11,834 bases of DNA from Flavobacteriaceae bacterium (GCA_031273305.1 JAISSC010000139.1:1-11834); one strand, 5' to 3'; positions 1 to 6,969 are shown, counted from the first letter of the stretch. Numbers and translations are program-made. The notes: generated by a model not told the origin, from the letters alone.

Positions 1-2
1 TG

Positions 3-350
3 AACAGAGCAGCAAAAATCCTGTTTGAATACACCGATTTTACCAGTTTTTCCAAACTACATGCAGATAATAAAACCAATGATTGTGCTATTTTTCGGGC
101 AAACTGGGAGCAGAATGAAGATGAATTGGTATTCACCGTTTCTGCTAACCGTTTTTTACGGAATATGGTTCGGGCTATTGTGGGAACTTTGATTGATGTG
201 GGACGAGGAAAATTGAGTATAGAGGAATTTCGGGAAATTATTGAGAAAAAAGACCGTAAATTTGCCTCTGCTTCGGCTCCGGCTCAGGGGCTTATTTTGG
301 TAAACGTTGATTATCCTCAGCATATTTATGAAAGACAAACCGGAAGATAA
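3..350 (+). CDS. truA: tRNA pseudouridine synthase A, C-terminal part (5' end outside window)
   Basis: This is the last 115 codons of TruA, which isomerises uridines to pseudouridine at positions 38-40 of the tRNA anticodon arm in the cytoplasm. The gene runs in from the left edge, so the catalytic Asp region is not visible. The visible part has the conserved C-terminal core NRFLRNMVRAIVGTL followed by DVGRGK, and then the typical A-P-A-x-G-L-x-L-x-x-V-x-Y ending (APAQGLILVNVDY). Full-length TruA is usually about 245-270 residues, so a little under half is present. The stop lies 22 bases inside the next gene, which suggests co-transcription and translational coupling with the ABC exporter. 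The family assignment is secure. Confidence 0.93.
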   Translation, partial: NRAAKILFEYTDFTSFSKLHADNKTNDCAIFRANWEQNEDELVFTVSANRFLRNMVRAIVGTLIDVGRGKLSIEEFREIIEKKDRKFASASAPAQGLILVNVDYPQHIYERQTGR

Positions 351-2112
351 AAAGGGAAATTTACATACGGGAAAGGTGCTTTCTCGTCTGATGAAACTGG
401 GAAGTCGGTATCCGGTATGGTTTTATTCTACCATATTTATTGCTTTGGTCTTAGCCTTTGTTTCCTCTTATCGTCCGGTTCTGATTAGTCACGCCATTGA
501 TGAGGATATTCTGAAAAACAAAGATTTTCACGGATTATACCAATCTCTACTCTTTATCTTTCTTCTGTTGCTGGCAGAAGTAGCATTGCAGTTTTTGTTG
601 GTCTATGTGTCTAATTTTGTTGCCCAAAATGTAATTCGTAGCCTGAGGACCCGATTATATAAAAAATTGATATATTTTAAGTCTGCCTTTTTTGATAAGA
701 CTCCTTTGGGCGTTTTAGTTACCCGTTCGGTTTCGGATATAGAAACAATCTCGACCATTTTTACGGATGGCATTCTGATGGTATTGGGAGACATATTACG
801 GATTATTTTTGTATTAGTGGTGATGTACTGGATAAACTGGGAGCTTGCCACCATAGCATTGTTCATCTTCCCGATAATGGTTATTGTGACCCGGCTTTTC
901 CAGAAAGCAATTAAAAAAGCATTTTCAGAAGAAAGAACTCAGACAGCCAATCAGAATAGTTTTGTACAGGAACGGCTTTCCGGAATGTCGATAGTACAAG
1001 TGTTTAACCAACAGGAAAGAGAGTATTACAACTTCTTAAAGATCAATACGAAGCTGGAAAAAGCATATTTGAAAACGGTGTTCTATTTCTCCCTTTTTTT
1101 TCCGATTGTGGATATTATCACCGGGGTGGCAGTGGGTATTATGATATGGTATGCCGGTCGGGATGCTTTGACGGTTCATAATATCTCGCCGGGAGTATTA
1201 ATTGCTTTCACCACTTCCTATATTAATATGCTGGTACGCCCGATGAGGCAGATTGCAGACCGTTTTAACACTATACAGAGAGGTGTCGTAGGTGCAGAGA
1301 GAGTATTTACCGTGTTGGATTCCCATCATGAGATTCCGGATACGGGAACGGTGAAGAAAGAAAGCATCAAAGGAGATATTGTATTTGATAAGGTTTCCTT
1401 TTCCTACGTTGAGGGGGAAAGCGTTTTGAAAGATATATCCTTTGAAGTATCTGCGGGAGAGAAAGTTGCGATAGTTGGAGCGACAGGAGCGGGAAAATCC
1501 ACAATAATCAACTTGTTGAGCCGATTCTATGATATTTCGGTAGGACATATTTATATTGACGGAACAGACATAAGGGAGTATGAACTGCATAACTTACGCT
1601 CTCATATCGCCGTAGTATTACAGGATGTTTTTTTATTTAATGAGACTATTCTTGAAAATATCACATTTGGGGATAATAAGATAAATTACGAAGATGTAAG
1701 AAAAGCAGCCAAAGATATTCAGATAGATGATTTTATTATGAGCTTACCTAATGGATATGAATATGAAGTAAGCGAAAGAGGAGCCTCTATCTCTCTCGGA
1801 CAGAGACAATTGATCTCATTCCTGCGGGCATATTTATATAATCCTTCGGTCTTGATACTAGATGAAGCAACTTCTTCCATAGACACAAAGTCAGAGGAAT
1901 TAATCCGGAAAGTTACAGATAAAGTTACACAAAACCGCACTTCCATCATTATTGCCCATAGGTTGGCAACCATTCAAAATGCAGATAAGATTATTGTTTT
2001 AGATCATGGCAGAATAGTGGAAATAGGGAATCATGAAACACTATTGCAAAAAGGAGGATATTATAAAAAACTGTATGAAGCCCAGTTTTTAAAAGTAGAA
2101 GATAAAATTTGA
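328..2112 (+). CDS. ABC exporter, fused permease/ATPase (MsbA/MdlB/LmrA-like)
   Basis: A 594-residue half-transporter of the type I exporter fold that would dimerise in the inner membrane and move lipids, drugs or peptides outward; the substrate cannot be read from the sequence. Hydrophobic segments lie near residues 28-48, 70-98, 146-191 (two spans) and 247-277. The ATPase domain carries Walker A GATGAGKST (384-392), the Q-loop VVLQD (Gln about 432), a signature ISLGQ (488-492) in place of LSGGQ, Walker B VLILDE with catalytic Glu (508-513), the D-loop SSID and the switch His in IIIAHR (about 544). All catalytic residues are present, so it should hydrolyse ATP. I chose ATG 328 (MKDKPED) over an upstream TTG at 307, which would lengthen the truA overlap. 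No clear ribosome binding site is seen, which is normal in this phylum. It overlaps truA by 23 bases. Confidence 0.93.
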   Translation: MKDKPEDKKGNLHTGKVLSRLMKLGSRYPVWFYSTIFIALVLAFVSSYRPVLISHAIDEDILKNKDFHGLYQSLLFIFLLLLAEVALQFLLVYVSNFVAQNVIRSLRTRLYKKLIYFKSAFFDKTPLGVLVTRSVSDIETISTIFTDGILMVLGDILRIIFVLVVMYWINWELATIALFIFPIMVIVTRLFQKAIKKAFSEERTQTANQNSFVQERLSGMSIVQVFNQQEREYYNFLKINTKLEKAYLKTVFYFSLFFPIVDIITGVAVGIMIWYAGRDALTVHNISPGVLIAFTTSYINMLVRPMRQIADRFNTIQRGVVGAERVFTVLDSHHEIPDTGTVKKESIKGDIVFDKVSFSYVEGESVLKDISFEVSAGEKVAIVGATGAGKSTIINLLSRFYDISVGHIYIDGTDIREYELHNLRSHIAVVLQDVFLFNETILENITFGDNKINYEDVRKAAKDIQIDDFIMSLPNGYEYEVSERGASISLGQRQLISFLRAYLYNPSVLILDEATSSIDTKSEELIRKVTDKVTQNRTSIIIAHRLATIQNADKIIVLDHGRIVEIGNHETLLQKGGYYKKLYEAQFLKVEDKI

Positions 2113-2245
2113 TGATATTTTCCGTTAAATTTCTTCTGCGGGAGTATTTATCGAACTCCAATTGTTACGTATTTTCTCTATTAGTTCTTTTCTAATCAGG
2201 CAAGAATATAAATGAAATAAACACCGGGAGCTTACACAAAATTAT

Positions 2246-2253
2246 TAAATTTG
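2246..2253 (+). promoter_or_regulatory. Putative Bacteroidetes -7 element for dapD
   Basis: TAAATTTG matches the Bacteroidetes -7 consensus TAnnTTTG exactly and ends 17 bases before the dapD ATG. No convincing TTG -33 element sits at the usual distance. The 158-bp gap after the ABC exporter otherwise shows nothing I can name. The existence of a dapD-specific promoter is inferred from the motif match and position. Confidence 0.5.
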
Positions 2254-2270
2254 CTACTTAAACAAAGAAT

Positions 2271-3089
2271 ATGAAAAATTTACAGCATACTATTGAAAAA
2301 GTTTGGGATAATCGTTCCCTGTTGTCGGAGAATCAGTATCAAACGGCAATCAGAGAAGTTATAGAATTATTGGATTGTGGAGAATTACGCGTGGCTCAAC
2401 CTTTAGGAGACGGAAAATGGCAGGTAAACGAATGGGTAAAAAAGGCAGTGGTTTTGTATTTTCCCATTCAGAATATGGAAACATTGGAAGTGGGTATTTT
2501 TGAATTCCATGATAAAATTCCTTTGAAAAGAGACTATGCCGCCAAAGGAATCAGGGTGGTTCCCGGAGCTACGGCAAGGAAAGGAGCCTATATTTCCAAA
2601 GGCGTTATTATGATGCCCTCGTATGTGAATATCGGGGCGTATGTGGATGAGGGAACTATGGTTGATACATGGGCAACGGTGGGAAGTTGTGCACAGATCG
2701 GTAAAAATGTTCACCTGAGCGGAGGTGTAGGGATCGGGGGAGTATTGGAACCGTTGCAGGCAGCTCCGGTAATTATCGGGGATAACTGTTTCGTAGGCTC
2801 CCGCTGCATCGTGGTAGAGGGTGTTCATGTAGGAGATGAAGCCGTATTGGGAGCAAATGTTACCTTAACTGCTTCTACCAAGATCATTGATGTATCCGGA
2901 GAAGAACCGATAGAGTACAAAAGTTATGTGCCTCCTCGTTCCGTAGTTATTCCCGGCTCTATTACGAAGAAATTTCCGGCAGGAGAATACGGGGTTTCCT
3001 GTGCCCTTATCATCGGTAAAAGGAAAGAAAGCACAGATAAAAAAACATCCCTAAATGATGCTTTAAGGGAACATAGTGTGTCAATATGA
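2271..3089 (+). CDS. dapD: 2,3,4,5-tetrahydropyridine-2,6-dicarboxylate N-succinyltransferase
   Basis: A 272-residue cytoplasmic acyltransferase that transfers succinyl from succinyl-CoA to tetrahydrodipicolinate, in the succinylase branch of the diaminopimelate/lysine pathway, feeding peptidoglycan and protein synthesis. The length matches the E. coli enzyme (274). After an N-terminal helical domain (about 1-95), residues about 97-205 show the left-handed beta-helix hexapeptide repeats, for example GATARKGAYISKG, VDEGTMVDTWATVGS, HLSGGVGIGG, IIGDNCFVGSRC and VHVGDEAVLGANV. The segment PPRSVVIPGS and the C-terminal SCALIIGKR are typical of DapD. The start is the only reasonable ATG and lies just downstream of a TAnnTTTG element. 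The gene stands alone on the + strand, and its stop is one base before a 21-bp repeat. The assignment is very secure. Confidence 0.96.
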   Translation: MKNLQHTIEKVWDNRSLLSENQYQTAIREVIELLDCGELRVAQPLGDGKWQVNEWVKKAVVLYFPIQNMETLEVGIFEFHDKIPLKRDYAAKGIRVVPGATARKGAYISKGVIMMPSYVNIGAYVDEGTMVDTWATVGSCAQIGKNVHLSGGVGIGGVLEPLQAAPVIIGDNCFVGSRCIVVEGVHVGDEAVLGANVTLTASTKIIDVSGEEPIEYKSYVPPRSVVIPGSITKKFPAGEYGVSCALIIGKRKESTDKKTSLNDALREHSVSI

Positions 3090-3090
3090 T

Positions 3091-3111
3091 TTAACGTAAA
3101 TTCGGGATAAG
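3091..3111 (+). repeat. 21-bp dispersed repeat, copy 1 (possible insertion-sequence end)
   Basis: A 21-bp motif with core TTCGGGATAAG begins one base after the dapD stop codon. The same motif, same orientation and 19 of 21 bases identical, occurs at 11716-11736, where it ends a broken toxin reading frame. No transposase is visible next to this copy. A solo insertion-sequence end or a dispersed repeat are both possible; the IS interpretation is inference. Confidence 0.65.
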
Positions 3112-3262
3112 CGCATTTGTAAGTTTTTTAAAGTGTCCAAATCAGGAGATATTGATTAAAAACACTTTCTAGTCCTGCCTTTCAGGCACTGTTTGAGGGG
3201 TTACTATTCGAGGCTGTCCAAAAAGGTTAGCGAACCCCTCTGAGAATCGCATAATATCAGGT

Positions 3263-3293
3263 AAGTGTCGTCCCTCCGGGACTTGCCATCGTG
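3263..3293. repeat. REP-like palindromic repeat, copy 1
   Basis: The unit reads AAGTGTCGTCCC, a three-base loop, then GGGACTTGCC and ATCGTG. The core GTCCC-tcc-GGGAC (3270-3282) forms a short GC-rich hairpin. A second copy with a changed loop and a two-base insertion lies about 72 bases downstream. Conserved stem and flanks with a variable loop suggest a dispersed, structure-maintained repeat. Confidence 0.6.
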
Positions 3294-3334
3294 TTGCTGC
3301 CACCTGTCCCATAAGCTAAAGCATACGGTTAATA

Positions 3335-3368
3335 AAGTGTCGTCCCATGCGGGACTTGCCCTATCGTG
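3335..3368. repeat. REP-like palindromic repeat, copy 2
   Basis: This is the second copy of the unit at 3263-3293: AAGTGTCGTCCC, loop ATGC, GGGACTTGCC, CT, ATCGTG. The hairpin core GTCCC-atgc-GGGAC spans 3342-3355. The stem is identical to copy 1 while the loop differs (tcc versus atgc). Only two copies are present with dissimilar spacing content, so this is not a CRISPR array. Confidence 0.6.
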
Positions 3369-3406
3369 AAATGTATCCGCTTTTTGGACAGCCTCTTATG
3401 AAAATC

Positions 3407-3424
3407 AAGCCCTCCGGGCTTTTT
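3407..3424 (+). terminator. Terminator-like hairpin
   Basis: AAGCCC (3407-3412), loop TCC, GGGCTT (3416-3421) form a 6-bp GC-rich stem followed by further T residues to 3424, the shape of an intrinsic terminator for + strand transcription from dapD. It lies between the convergent dapD and DUF423 genes. Its core CCCTCCGGG is also the core of REP-like copy 1, so it may be a related repeat that doubles as a terminator. Confidence 0.55.
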
Positions 3425-3463
3425 GGTGTCGCAAAAATTATAAAATGCCTCCTGAAAGAATAT

Positions 3464-3847
3464 TTATCTGCTTTTAAAAAAATGAAACAACAAACACGCC
3501 CACCCGATGATCATAAAAGTTCCTCCGATAGGAGTTACGGGTCCCAAAAATTTTAGATTTACATTCCAGTATTCGGAGAACGCCAGAAAATAAATACTCA
3601 CAGAAAAAAGGAATGTCCCTATGATAATTCCCCAGCCTGCCCATTTTTCCAGACCGGAAATAAAAGATAATGAACTCCCTATGATTAAAAGGGCTAATGC
3701 GTGGTACATTTGATACCTAACTCCGGTTTCAAAACTGGTTAGCTTTTCTACGGATAATAATTTCCTGAATGCATGAGCACCAAAAGCACCCAAAATAACG
3801 GAAGTTAAACCATATAAAGCACCGAATATCAATACTATCGTTTTCAT
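3464..3847 (-). CDS. DUF423 family small inner-membrane protein
   Basis: A 127-residue polytopic membrane protein of the DUF423 (YwdK/YgdD-like, COG2363) family, whose function is not established. Four hydrophobic segments are visible (about 3-25, 48-64, 68-90 and 107-124). Family hallmarks are GAFGAHAF (20-27), RYQMYHALALL (44-54) and GPVTPIGG (102-109). I chose the ATG at 3847, giving MKTIVLIFGAL, over an in-frame ATG 45 bases upstream, because the family normally begins right at the first membrane span and a TAnnTTTG promoter element would fall inside the longer version. It is convergent with dapD across the repeat region, and has nth upstream on the same strand. Confidence 0.9.
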   Translation of the reverse strand: MKTIVLIFGALYGLTSVILGAFGAHAFRKLLSVEKLTSFETGVRYQMYHALALLIIGSSLSFISGLEKWAGWGIIIGTFLFSVSIYFLAFSEYWNVNLKFLGPVTPIGGTFMIIGWACLLFHFFKSR

Positions 3848-3865
3848 TTTATTGTTTTTTATGTC

Positions 3866-3873
3866 CAAAGATA
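3866..3873 (-). promoter_or_regulatory. Putative -7 element for the DUF423 gene
   Basis: On the minus strand this reads TATCTTTG, an exact TAnnTTTG match, ending 18 bases before the preferred ATG at 3847. It also supports the shorter start, because the alternative upstream ATG (3890-3892) would lie ahead of it. No clear -33 TTG is seen. Confidence 0.5.
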
Positions 3874-3938
3874 TTAATTCGGACAGAATCATGCAGGATT
3901 CCGTAACGATTTATGTGTTTTTAACGGTAATCATAAAA

Positions 3939-4562
3939 TCACTTTTTTAGTATATTCCGGGTAATAAAATCTTTTTCCAGGCTCCATCCCCTTGCCGGAG
4001 AGTATTCCCTGCCATAATAAATAATCTGGATATGAAGTCTGTTCCATAATTCTTTAGGGAATAGTCGTTTGGCGTCTTTTTCTGTCTCCTCCACATTTTT
4101 TCCCTTTGTCAGTTTCCAAAGTTTCATCAGCCGGTGAATATGGGTATCTACCGGAAAAGCAGGGTATCCGAAACCCTGACTCATAACTACGGAAGCGGTT
4201 TTATGCCCTACTCCGGGCAAAGCCTCCAGTTCCTCATAGGTAGACGGAACTTCTCCCCTGTATTTTTCTACCAAAATGTTTGCCAGATTATGAATGTGTT
4301 TGGATTTAGTTGTGGAAAGCCCGATTTCCTTAATATATTCCTTAATTTCCCAATCCGGTAACTCCGCCATTTTAAAGGCATCCGGAGCGATTTTAAATAA
4401 GTCGGGAGTAACTTCGTTCACCTTTTTATCTGTGGTCTGTGCCGACAGCAAAACAGAGATCAACAAAGTAAAAACATCCCTGTGATCCAGTGGAATCGCA
4501 GGATTAGGATATAATTTATTTAATTCATCAATAAGGTATTGTACTTTTTCCTTTTGCTTCAT
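3939..4562 (-). CDS. nth: Endonuclease III-type DNA glycosylase/AP lyase without Fe-S cluster
   Basis: A 207-residue HhH-GPD base-excision repair enzyme that removes oxidised pyrimidines and cleaves the abasic site. The helix-hairpin-helix LPGVGHKTA contains the catalytic Lys (Lys121), and PVDTHIHRL contains the catalytic Asp (Asp139), matching Lys120 and Asp138 of E. coli Nth. The N-terminal LISVLLSAQTTDKKVN is also canonical. The C-terminal [4Fe-4S] loop is absent as a metal site: where E. coli has four Cys after HGR, this protein reads YGREYSPARGWSLEKDF, and the whole protein contains no cysteine. The length is otherwise complete, so this looks like a natural cluster-free variant and not a truncation. 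A TAnnTTTG element upstream suggests its own promoter. Confidence 0.93.
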   Translation of the reverse strand: MKQKEKVQYLIDELNKLYPNPAIPLDHRDVFTLLISVLLSAQTTDKKVNEVTPDLFKIAPDAFKMAELPDWEIKEYIKEIGLSTTKSKHIHNLANILVEKYRGEVPSTYEELEALPGVGHKTASVVMSQGFGYPAFPVDTHIHRLMKLWKLTKGKNVEETEKDAKRLFPKELWNRLHIQIIYYGREYSPARGWSLEKDFITRNILKK

Positions 4563-4628
4563 ATAAAAACAGGTAAGCGTCCAATGCTACTTCCCTACAG
4601 GATTTGGAAAATAGTCGTTTGTCCGGAA

Positions 4629-4636
4629 CAAAGGTA
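4629..4636 (-). promoter_or_regulatory. Putative -7 element for nth
   Basis: The minus strand reads TACCTTTG, an exact TAnnTTTG match, between the protease stop and the nth ATG, giving a leader of about 60 bases. No -33 TTG is found at the expected distance. If real, nth can be expressed independently of the protease unit upstream of it. Confidence 0.38.
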
Positions 4637-4644
4637 TCGATTTT

Positions 4645-5538
4645 TTAAGGTTTAGTATTAACTTGTTCAATATAAGCTACACCATTTTGATTTTCAATTA
4701 TTTTTACCGCAAGTGTATTAGAAAAAGTATGCATAAAGGCATGATGAGTAGTTAATACGGCATCTTGTAGAGACGGATCACTTTCTAAATCTACTATTTT
4801 TAACCCCGCATTTTTACATTCTTGTTTAGAAATATGTCTTGAGTGCGATTTTTGTTCGGAATGATCAGAAAAAATATCGACAATTCTACTCACTTCGTCA
4901 GGGGTATAATTCCTTGATAACCATTCTTTTACCATTCTTTTTGACCAATCAATAGCTTGTTGACAAGTCCCTAAAAAAGTAGGATGATATTTGCCTATTA
5001 TAACCTGCCAAAGAGCAGCATAATTTACATTCTTTCGAACATCATCTTTTGCCTGTTTAAATTCTTCCAGAACAGCATGGCATGCTATTCCTCCGATTTG
5101 AGGATCTATTGGCCCCAAATTAGAATGATTTCCCATTATAATCTCTTTTGATGCAATGGCTATCATTGTTCCGCCGGACATTGATATTTGAGGAACTATA
5201 ACTCTAATATCATTACTAAACATAGAATATAAATAGTCCACTAACGATTCCGTTGCAGCTGTGTCTCCACCGGGAGTATGCAAAAGCAAATCTAAGCCCT
5301 TTTTCCTGTCTAATTTGTTAATGGCTAACATAAATCCGGACTTATCTTTATCGTTTATAGCTGTATCTGAGGCTGTTGGATGTTGTAGCCATCCGGAATA
5401 ATAGGCTATGGTGTTCCTTTTTGTTACATCTGAAATTATTTTTAAATATTTCCTTCGAACAACATCTAAAGGATTAACGGTAGAATTTTTTTGCCTTTCT
5501 AAATGTATTTCCTGAAGAACTTCATTCCAATTAGGCAT
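4645..5538 (-). CDS. SDH-family Clp-fold serine protease
   Basis: A 297-residue protein of the serine-dehydrogenase-proteinase (SDH/SppA-like, ClpP-crotonase fold) group. Diagnostic motifs appear in order: LLLHTPGGD (about 84-92), VPQISMSGGTMIA (about 115-127) with Ser121 the predicted nucleophile, and MGNHSNLGPIDPQIGG (about 135-150). The general base is not obvious; several His (for example in HSRHIS, 232-237) and Lys residues are candidates. The N-terminus is hydrophilic, with no signal peptide or membrane span, so a cytoplasmic protease is likely, unlike membrane-anchored relatives. It follows a small Lys-rich gene by six bases, so the two are surely co-transcribed. The substrate is unknown. 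The pair sits between the housekeeping genes nth and hemA, suggesting an accessory insertion. Confidence 0.85.
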   Translation of the reverse strand: MPNWNEVLQEIHLERQKNSTVNPLDVVRRKYLKIISDVTKRNTIAYYSGWLQHPTASDTAINDKDKSGFMLAINKLDRKKGLDLLLHTPGGDTAATESLVDYLYSMFSNDIRVIVPQISMSGGTMIAIASKEIIMGNHSNLGPIDPQIGGIACHAVLEEFKQAKDDVRKNVNYAALWQVIIGKYHPTFLGTCQQAIDWSKRMVKEWLSRNYTPDEVSRIVDIFSDHSEQKSHSRHISKQECKNAGLKIVDLESDPSLQDAVLTTHHAFMHTFSNTLAVKIIENQNGVAYIEQVNTKP

Positions 5539-5544
5539 CGCTAA

Positions 5545-5781
5545 TTACTTTTTTATTATAGTAGAGCCTACAGATTCTAATGTAGGAACCATTTCGTAAC
5601 TTTCATCATAGATAGAATATTTTTCAAAGAAATCTCCTTTCATTTTCCAGTTACTTGTTAACACAGTTTTATTAATGGAACCTTTAAAAGTTACAATTTT
5701 ATTATAGTCGGAAATGAAGTCAACTTTCTTCTTTTTGCTGTCTTCCTTTGATGTTTTAGATATTTTTTTTCTACTATTCAT
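5545..5781 (-). CDS. Small Lys-rich hypothetical protein paired with the SDH protease
   Basis: A 78-residue protein I do not recognise. The first 19 residues are strongly basic (MNSRKKISKTSKEDSKKKKV has nine Lys/Arg by residue 19) and look disordered. The rest (about 20-78) is mixed polar/hydrophobic with aromatic residues (FISDYNKIVTF, SNWKMKGDFFEKY) and could be a small folded domain. There is no signal peptide, membrane span or cysteine. It starts with ATG and stops six bases before the protease ATG, the best evidence that it is a real gene. Possible roles are an adaptor, inhibitor or substrate of the protease or a nucleic-acid-binding partner; none is shown by the sequence. The upstream 170 bases are very AT-rich with no perfect TAnnTTTG. 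Confidence 0.6.
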   Translation of the reverse strand: MNSRKKISKTSKEDSKKKKVDFISDYNKIVTFKGSINKTVLTSNWKMKGDFFEKYSIYDESYEMVPTLESVGSTIIKK

Positions 5782-5951
5782 ATCGTAAAATATAAAATTT
5801 AGCCGTGTATATAAGTAAATCTAAAATTATTTAGGTAAAGATATATAAATAAAGTTAATACAAAAAATATTTTTAAGATTTTAACAATTAATACCTGTAA
5901 GTTTTTTACTAAAAAGCAGAGAGATTTATCCATTTAACCCTAAACTTCGAC

Positions 5952-6821
5952 CTATTTCATCATCCATTGTTTGGGCGTAATTCCGTATTTCTTTTTAAAA
6001 GCCTCAATAAAATGGCTTGGATTCTCATAGCCCAGATCATAAGCGATTTCCTGTACCTGCTTTACTTTCATATCCAGTTTTTCCTTTCCTATTTCAAGTT
6101 TGGTATCCAGAATAAAGTTAGAGATAGTTTTTCCATATAATTTTTTAAACCCCTCCTTTATCTTATACTCGCTTACATTCGTTTTTTCGGAAAGGATCCT
6201 TAGCGTAGGAGGATTTGCTATGTTTTCCAGTATTAACTCCTTTATCTCTTGAAGTTGGGCAATCAATTTCTCATCTTTAATAGAAGAGCCTTTTTCCGAA
6301 TCATCCTCTGAACGGGAAAAATAATAAAGTAATAATTCATGGAGTTTTAGAGTAAGATACGCATTTTCAAACTCCGAATCTAACGAGAAATTCTCCAATT
6401 GGGTGATAATTAACTTTTCAGAGACACCTAAGGGTTTTTCCAGATAAAAATCGGTATAAGTATCTTTGGCAAAAAACGGGAGTTTATCTTTATGTTGAAA
6501 GAATATCTCTTCCAGCTTTTGGATGGTTATTACAAAAATGACCAGTTTTGATTTTTTTGACAAGCTGATGTTGGCAGGAACGTCAATTTCAGGATGAAAA
6601 AAAAGCAGAGAATTTCCTTCTTTCATCAGATAAGGAGTTCTGTTTTCAAAATGAAAGGCAGCTCTCCCTTTGGTACAAAAATAAAATTGTACGAATCGTT
6701 TGCCCACAGGTTTGGAAATAGTATCCGTAAAAACGGTATAATTGTCGATTTGAGCCAGATAAATATCTGCGCCTATCTTATTTTCCCTGATTCTGCTCTT
6801 AAAGGTATTTTTTAAATCCAT
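5952..6821 (-). CDS. AraC-family transcriptional regulator divergent from hemA
   Basis: A 289-residue regulator. The N-terminal part (about 1-150) is a cupin-like sensor region (FVQFYFCTKGRAAFHF, EGNSLLFFHPE). Residues about 190-289 form the AraC DNA-binding domain with two helix-turn-helix units, TLRILSEKTNVSEYKIKEGFK and VQEIAYDLGYENPSHFIEAFK, followed by the typical KYGITPKQW. The LKEGFK-like first HTH (here IKEGFKKLYG) resembles the PchR-type branch, which often responds to iron chelates. I chose ATG 6821 (MDLKNTF); an in-frame TTG at 6842 is possible but less likely. It is transcribed away from hemA, and the shared intergenic region contains repeats that could be its operators. Control of hemA-hemC and of itself is inferred from this layout; the ligand is unknown. 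Confidence 0.9.
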   Translation of the reverse strand: MDLKNTFKSRIRENKIGADIYLAQIDNYTVFTDTISKPVGKRFVQFYFCTKGRAAFHFENRTPYLMKEGNSLLFFHPEIDVPANISLSKKSKLVIFVITIQKLEEIFFQHKDKLPFFAKDTYTDFYLEKPLGVSEKLIITQLENFSLDSEFENAYLTLKLHELLLYYFSRSEDDSEKGSSIKDEKLIAQLQEIKELILENIANPPTLRILSEKTNVSEYKIKEGFKKLYGKTISNFILDTKLEIGKEKLDMKVKQVQEIAYDLGYENPSHFIEAFKKKYGITPKQWMMK

Positions 6822-6854
6822 TTTTAAATCTTTGAAAACCAATATACATCAACC

Positions 6855-6886
6855 ATAACATGATTTTTATCATGGACATATGTTAT
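6855..6886. promoter_or_regulatory. Nested inverted repeats in the AraC/hemA intergenic region
   Basis: ATAACAT (6855-6861) and ATGTTAT (6880-6886) are a perfect 7-bp inverted repeat. Overlapping the left arm is a second perfect palindrome, CATGAT-tttt-ATCATG (6859-6874). They lie 33 bases upstream of the regulator's ATG and more than 80 bases upstream of the hemA promoter element, a sensible place for an autoregulatory operator. Function is inferred from position only. Confidence 0.4.
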
Positions 6887-6923
6887 TTAGACTTGTTACA
6901 AACTCGTAAAATTTTACTTTCAC

Positions 6924-6952
6924 AGGTATTTTTTTGTAAATATAGGTATTTT
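6924..6952 (+). promoter_or_regulatory. Direct repeat AGGTATTTT with 20-bp period upstream of hemA
   Basis: AGGTATTTT occurs at 6924-6932 and again at 6944-6952, exactly 20 bp apart, close to two helical turns. The downstream copy ends 17 bases before the hemA -7 element and so covers the -33 region, which lacks a TTG. AraC-family activators typically bind paired direct half-sites about 20-21 bp apart next to or over the upstream promoter element, so this is a candidate activator site for the divergent regulator. The surrounding AT-richness makes a chance match possible. Confidence 0.4.
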
Positions 6953-6969
6953 ATATATACAAGTACTCA

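Larger units (their letters stand above)
3210..3395. mobile_element. MITE-like element bounded by perfect 16-bp inverted repeats
   Basis: GAGGCTGTCCAAAAAG (3210-3225) and its exact reverse complement CTTTTTGGACAGCCTC (3380-3395) bracket 186 bases with no coding capacity. Perfect 16-bp terminal inverted repeats around a short non-coding core are what a MITE or a deletion remnant of an insertion sequence would show. No clean target-site duplication is seen directly outside the repeats (flanks ...TATTC and TTATG...), so the element may be old or the true ends may differ. Two copies of a REP-like palindrome lie inside it. Confidence 0.55.
3090..3463. other. 374-base gene-free stretch made of short repeats and hairpins
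   Basis: No convincing gene lies between dapD (+) and the DUF423 gene (-). A reading frame at 3347-3556 (+) is built from repeat sequence and antisense to the DUF423 gene, and is rejected. The stretch holds, in order: a 21-bp motif repeated at 11716; an imperfect hairpin with arms AAAGTGT (3130-3136) and ACACTTT (3162-3168) plus inner arms AATCA/TGATT; a small hairpin TGCCT-ttc-AGGCA (3176-3188); arms GAGGGGTT/AACCCCTC (3195-3202, 3233-3240); a 16-bp inverted repeat pair; two REP-like palindromes; and a terminator-like hairpin. Several of these are listed separately. The area looks like an accumulation site for small mobile or dispersed repeats. Confidence 0.8.

Noticed and set aside
307..327. 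TTG at 307 as the start of the ABC exporter
   Set aside because: The ATG at 328 is a better start codon and gives a shorter, more plausible overlap with truA.
2141..2159. Hairpin GGAGT...ACTCC after the ABC exporter as a terminator
   Set aside because: The stem is only five pairs with a nine-base loop and no T-tract follows.
3263..3368. Possible CRISPR array because of two similar repeat units
   Set aside because: Only two copies, with different loops and an insertion in the second, and no cas genes nearby; REP-like palindromes explain them better.
3347..3556. A 69-codon + strand reading frame after dapD
   Set aside because: It is composed of REP-like, inverted-repeat and terminator sequence and then runs antisense through the 3' end of the DUF423 gene; its translation has no protein-like character.
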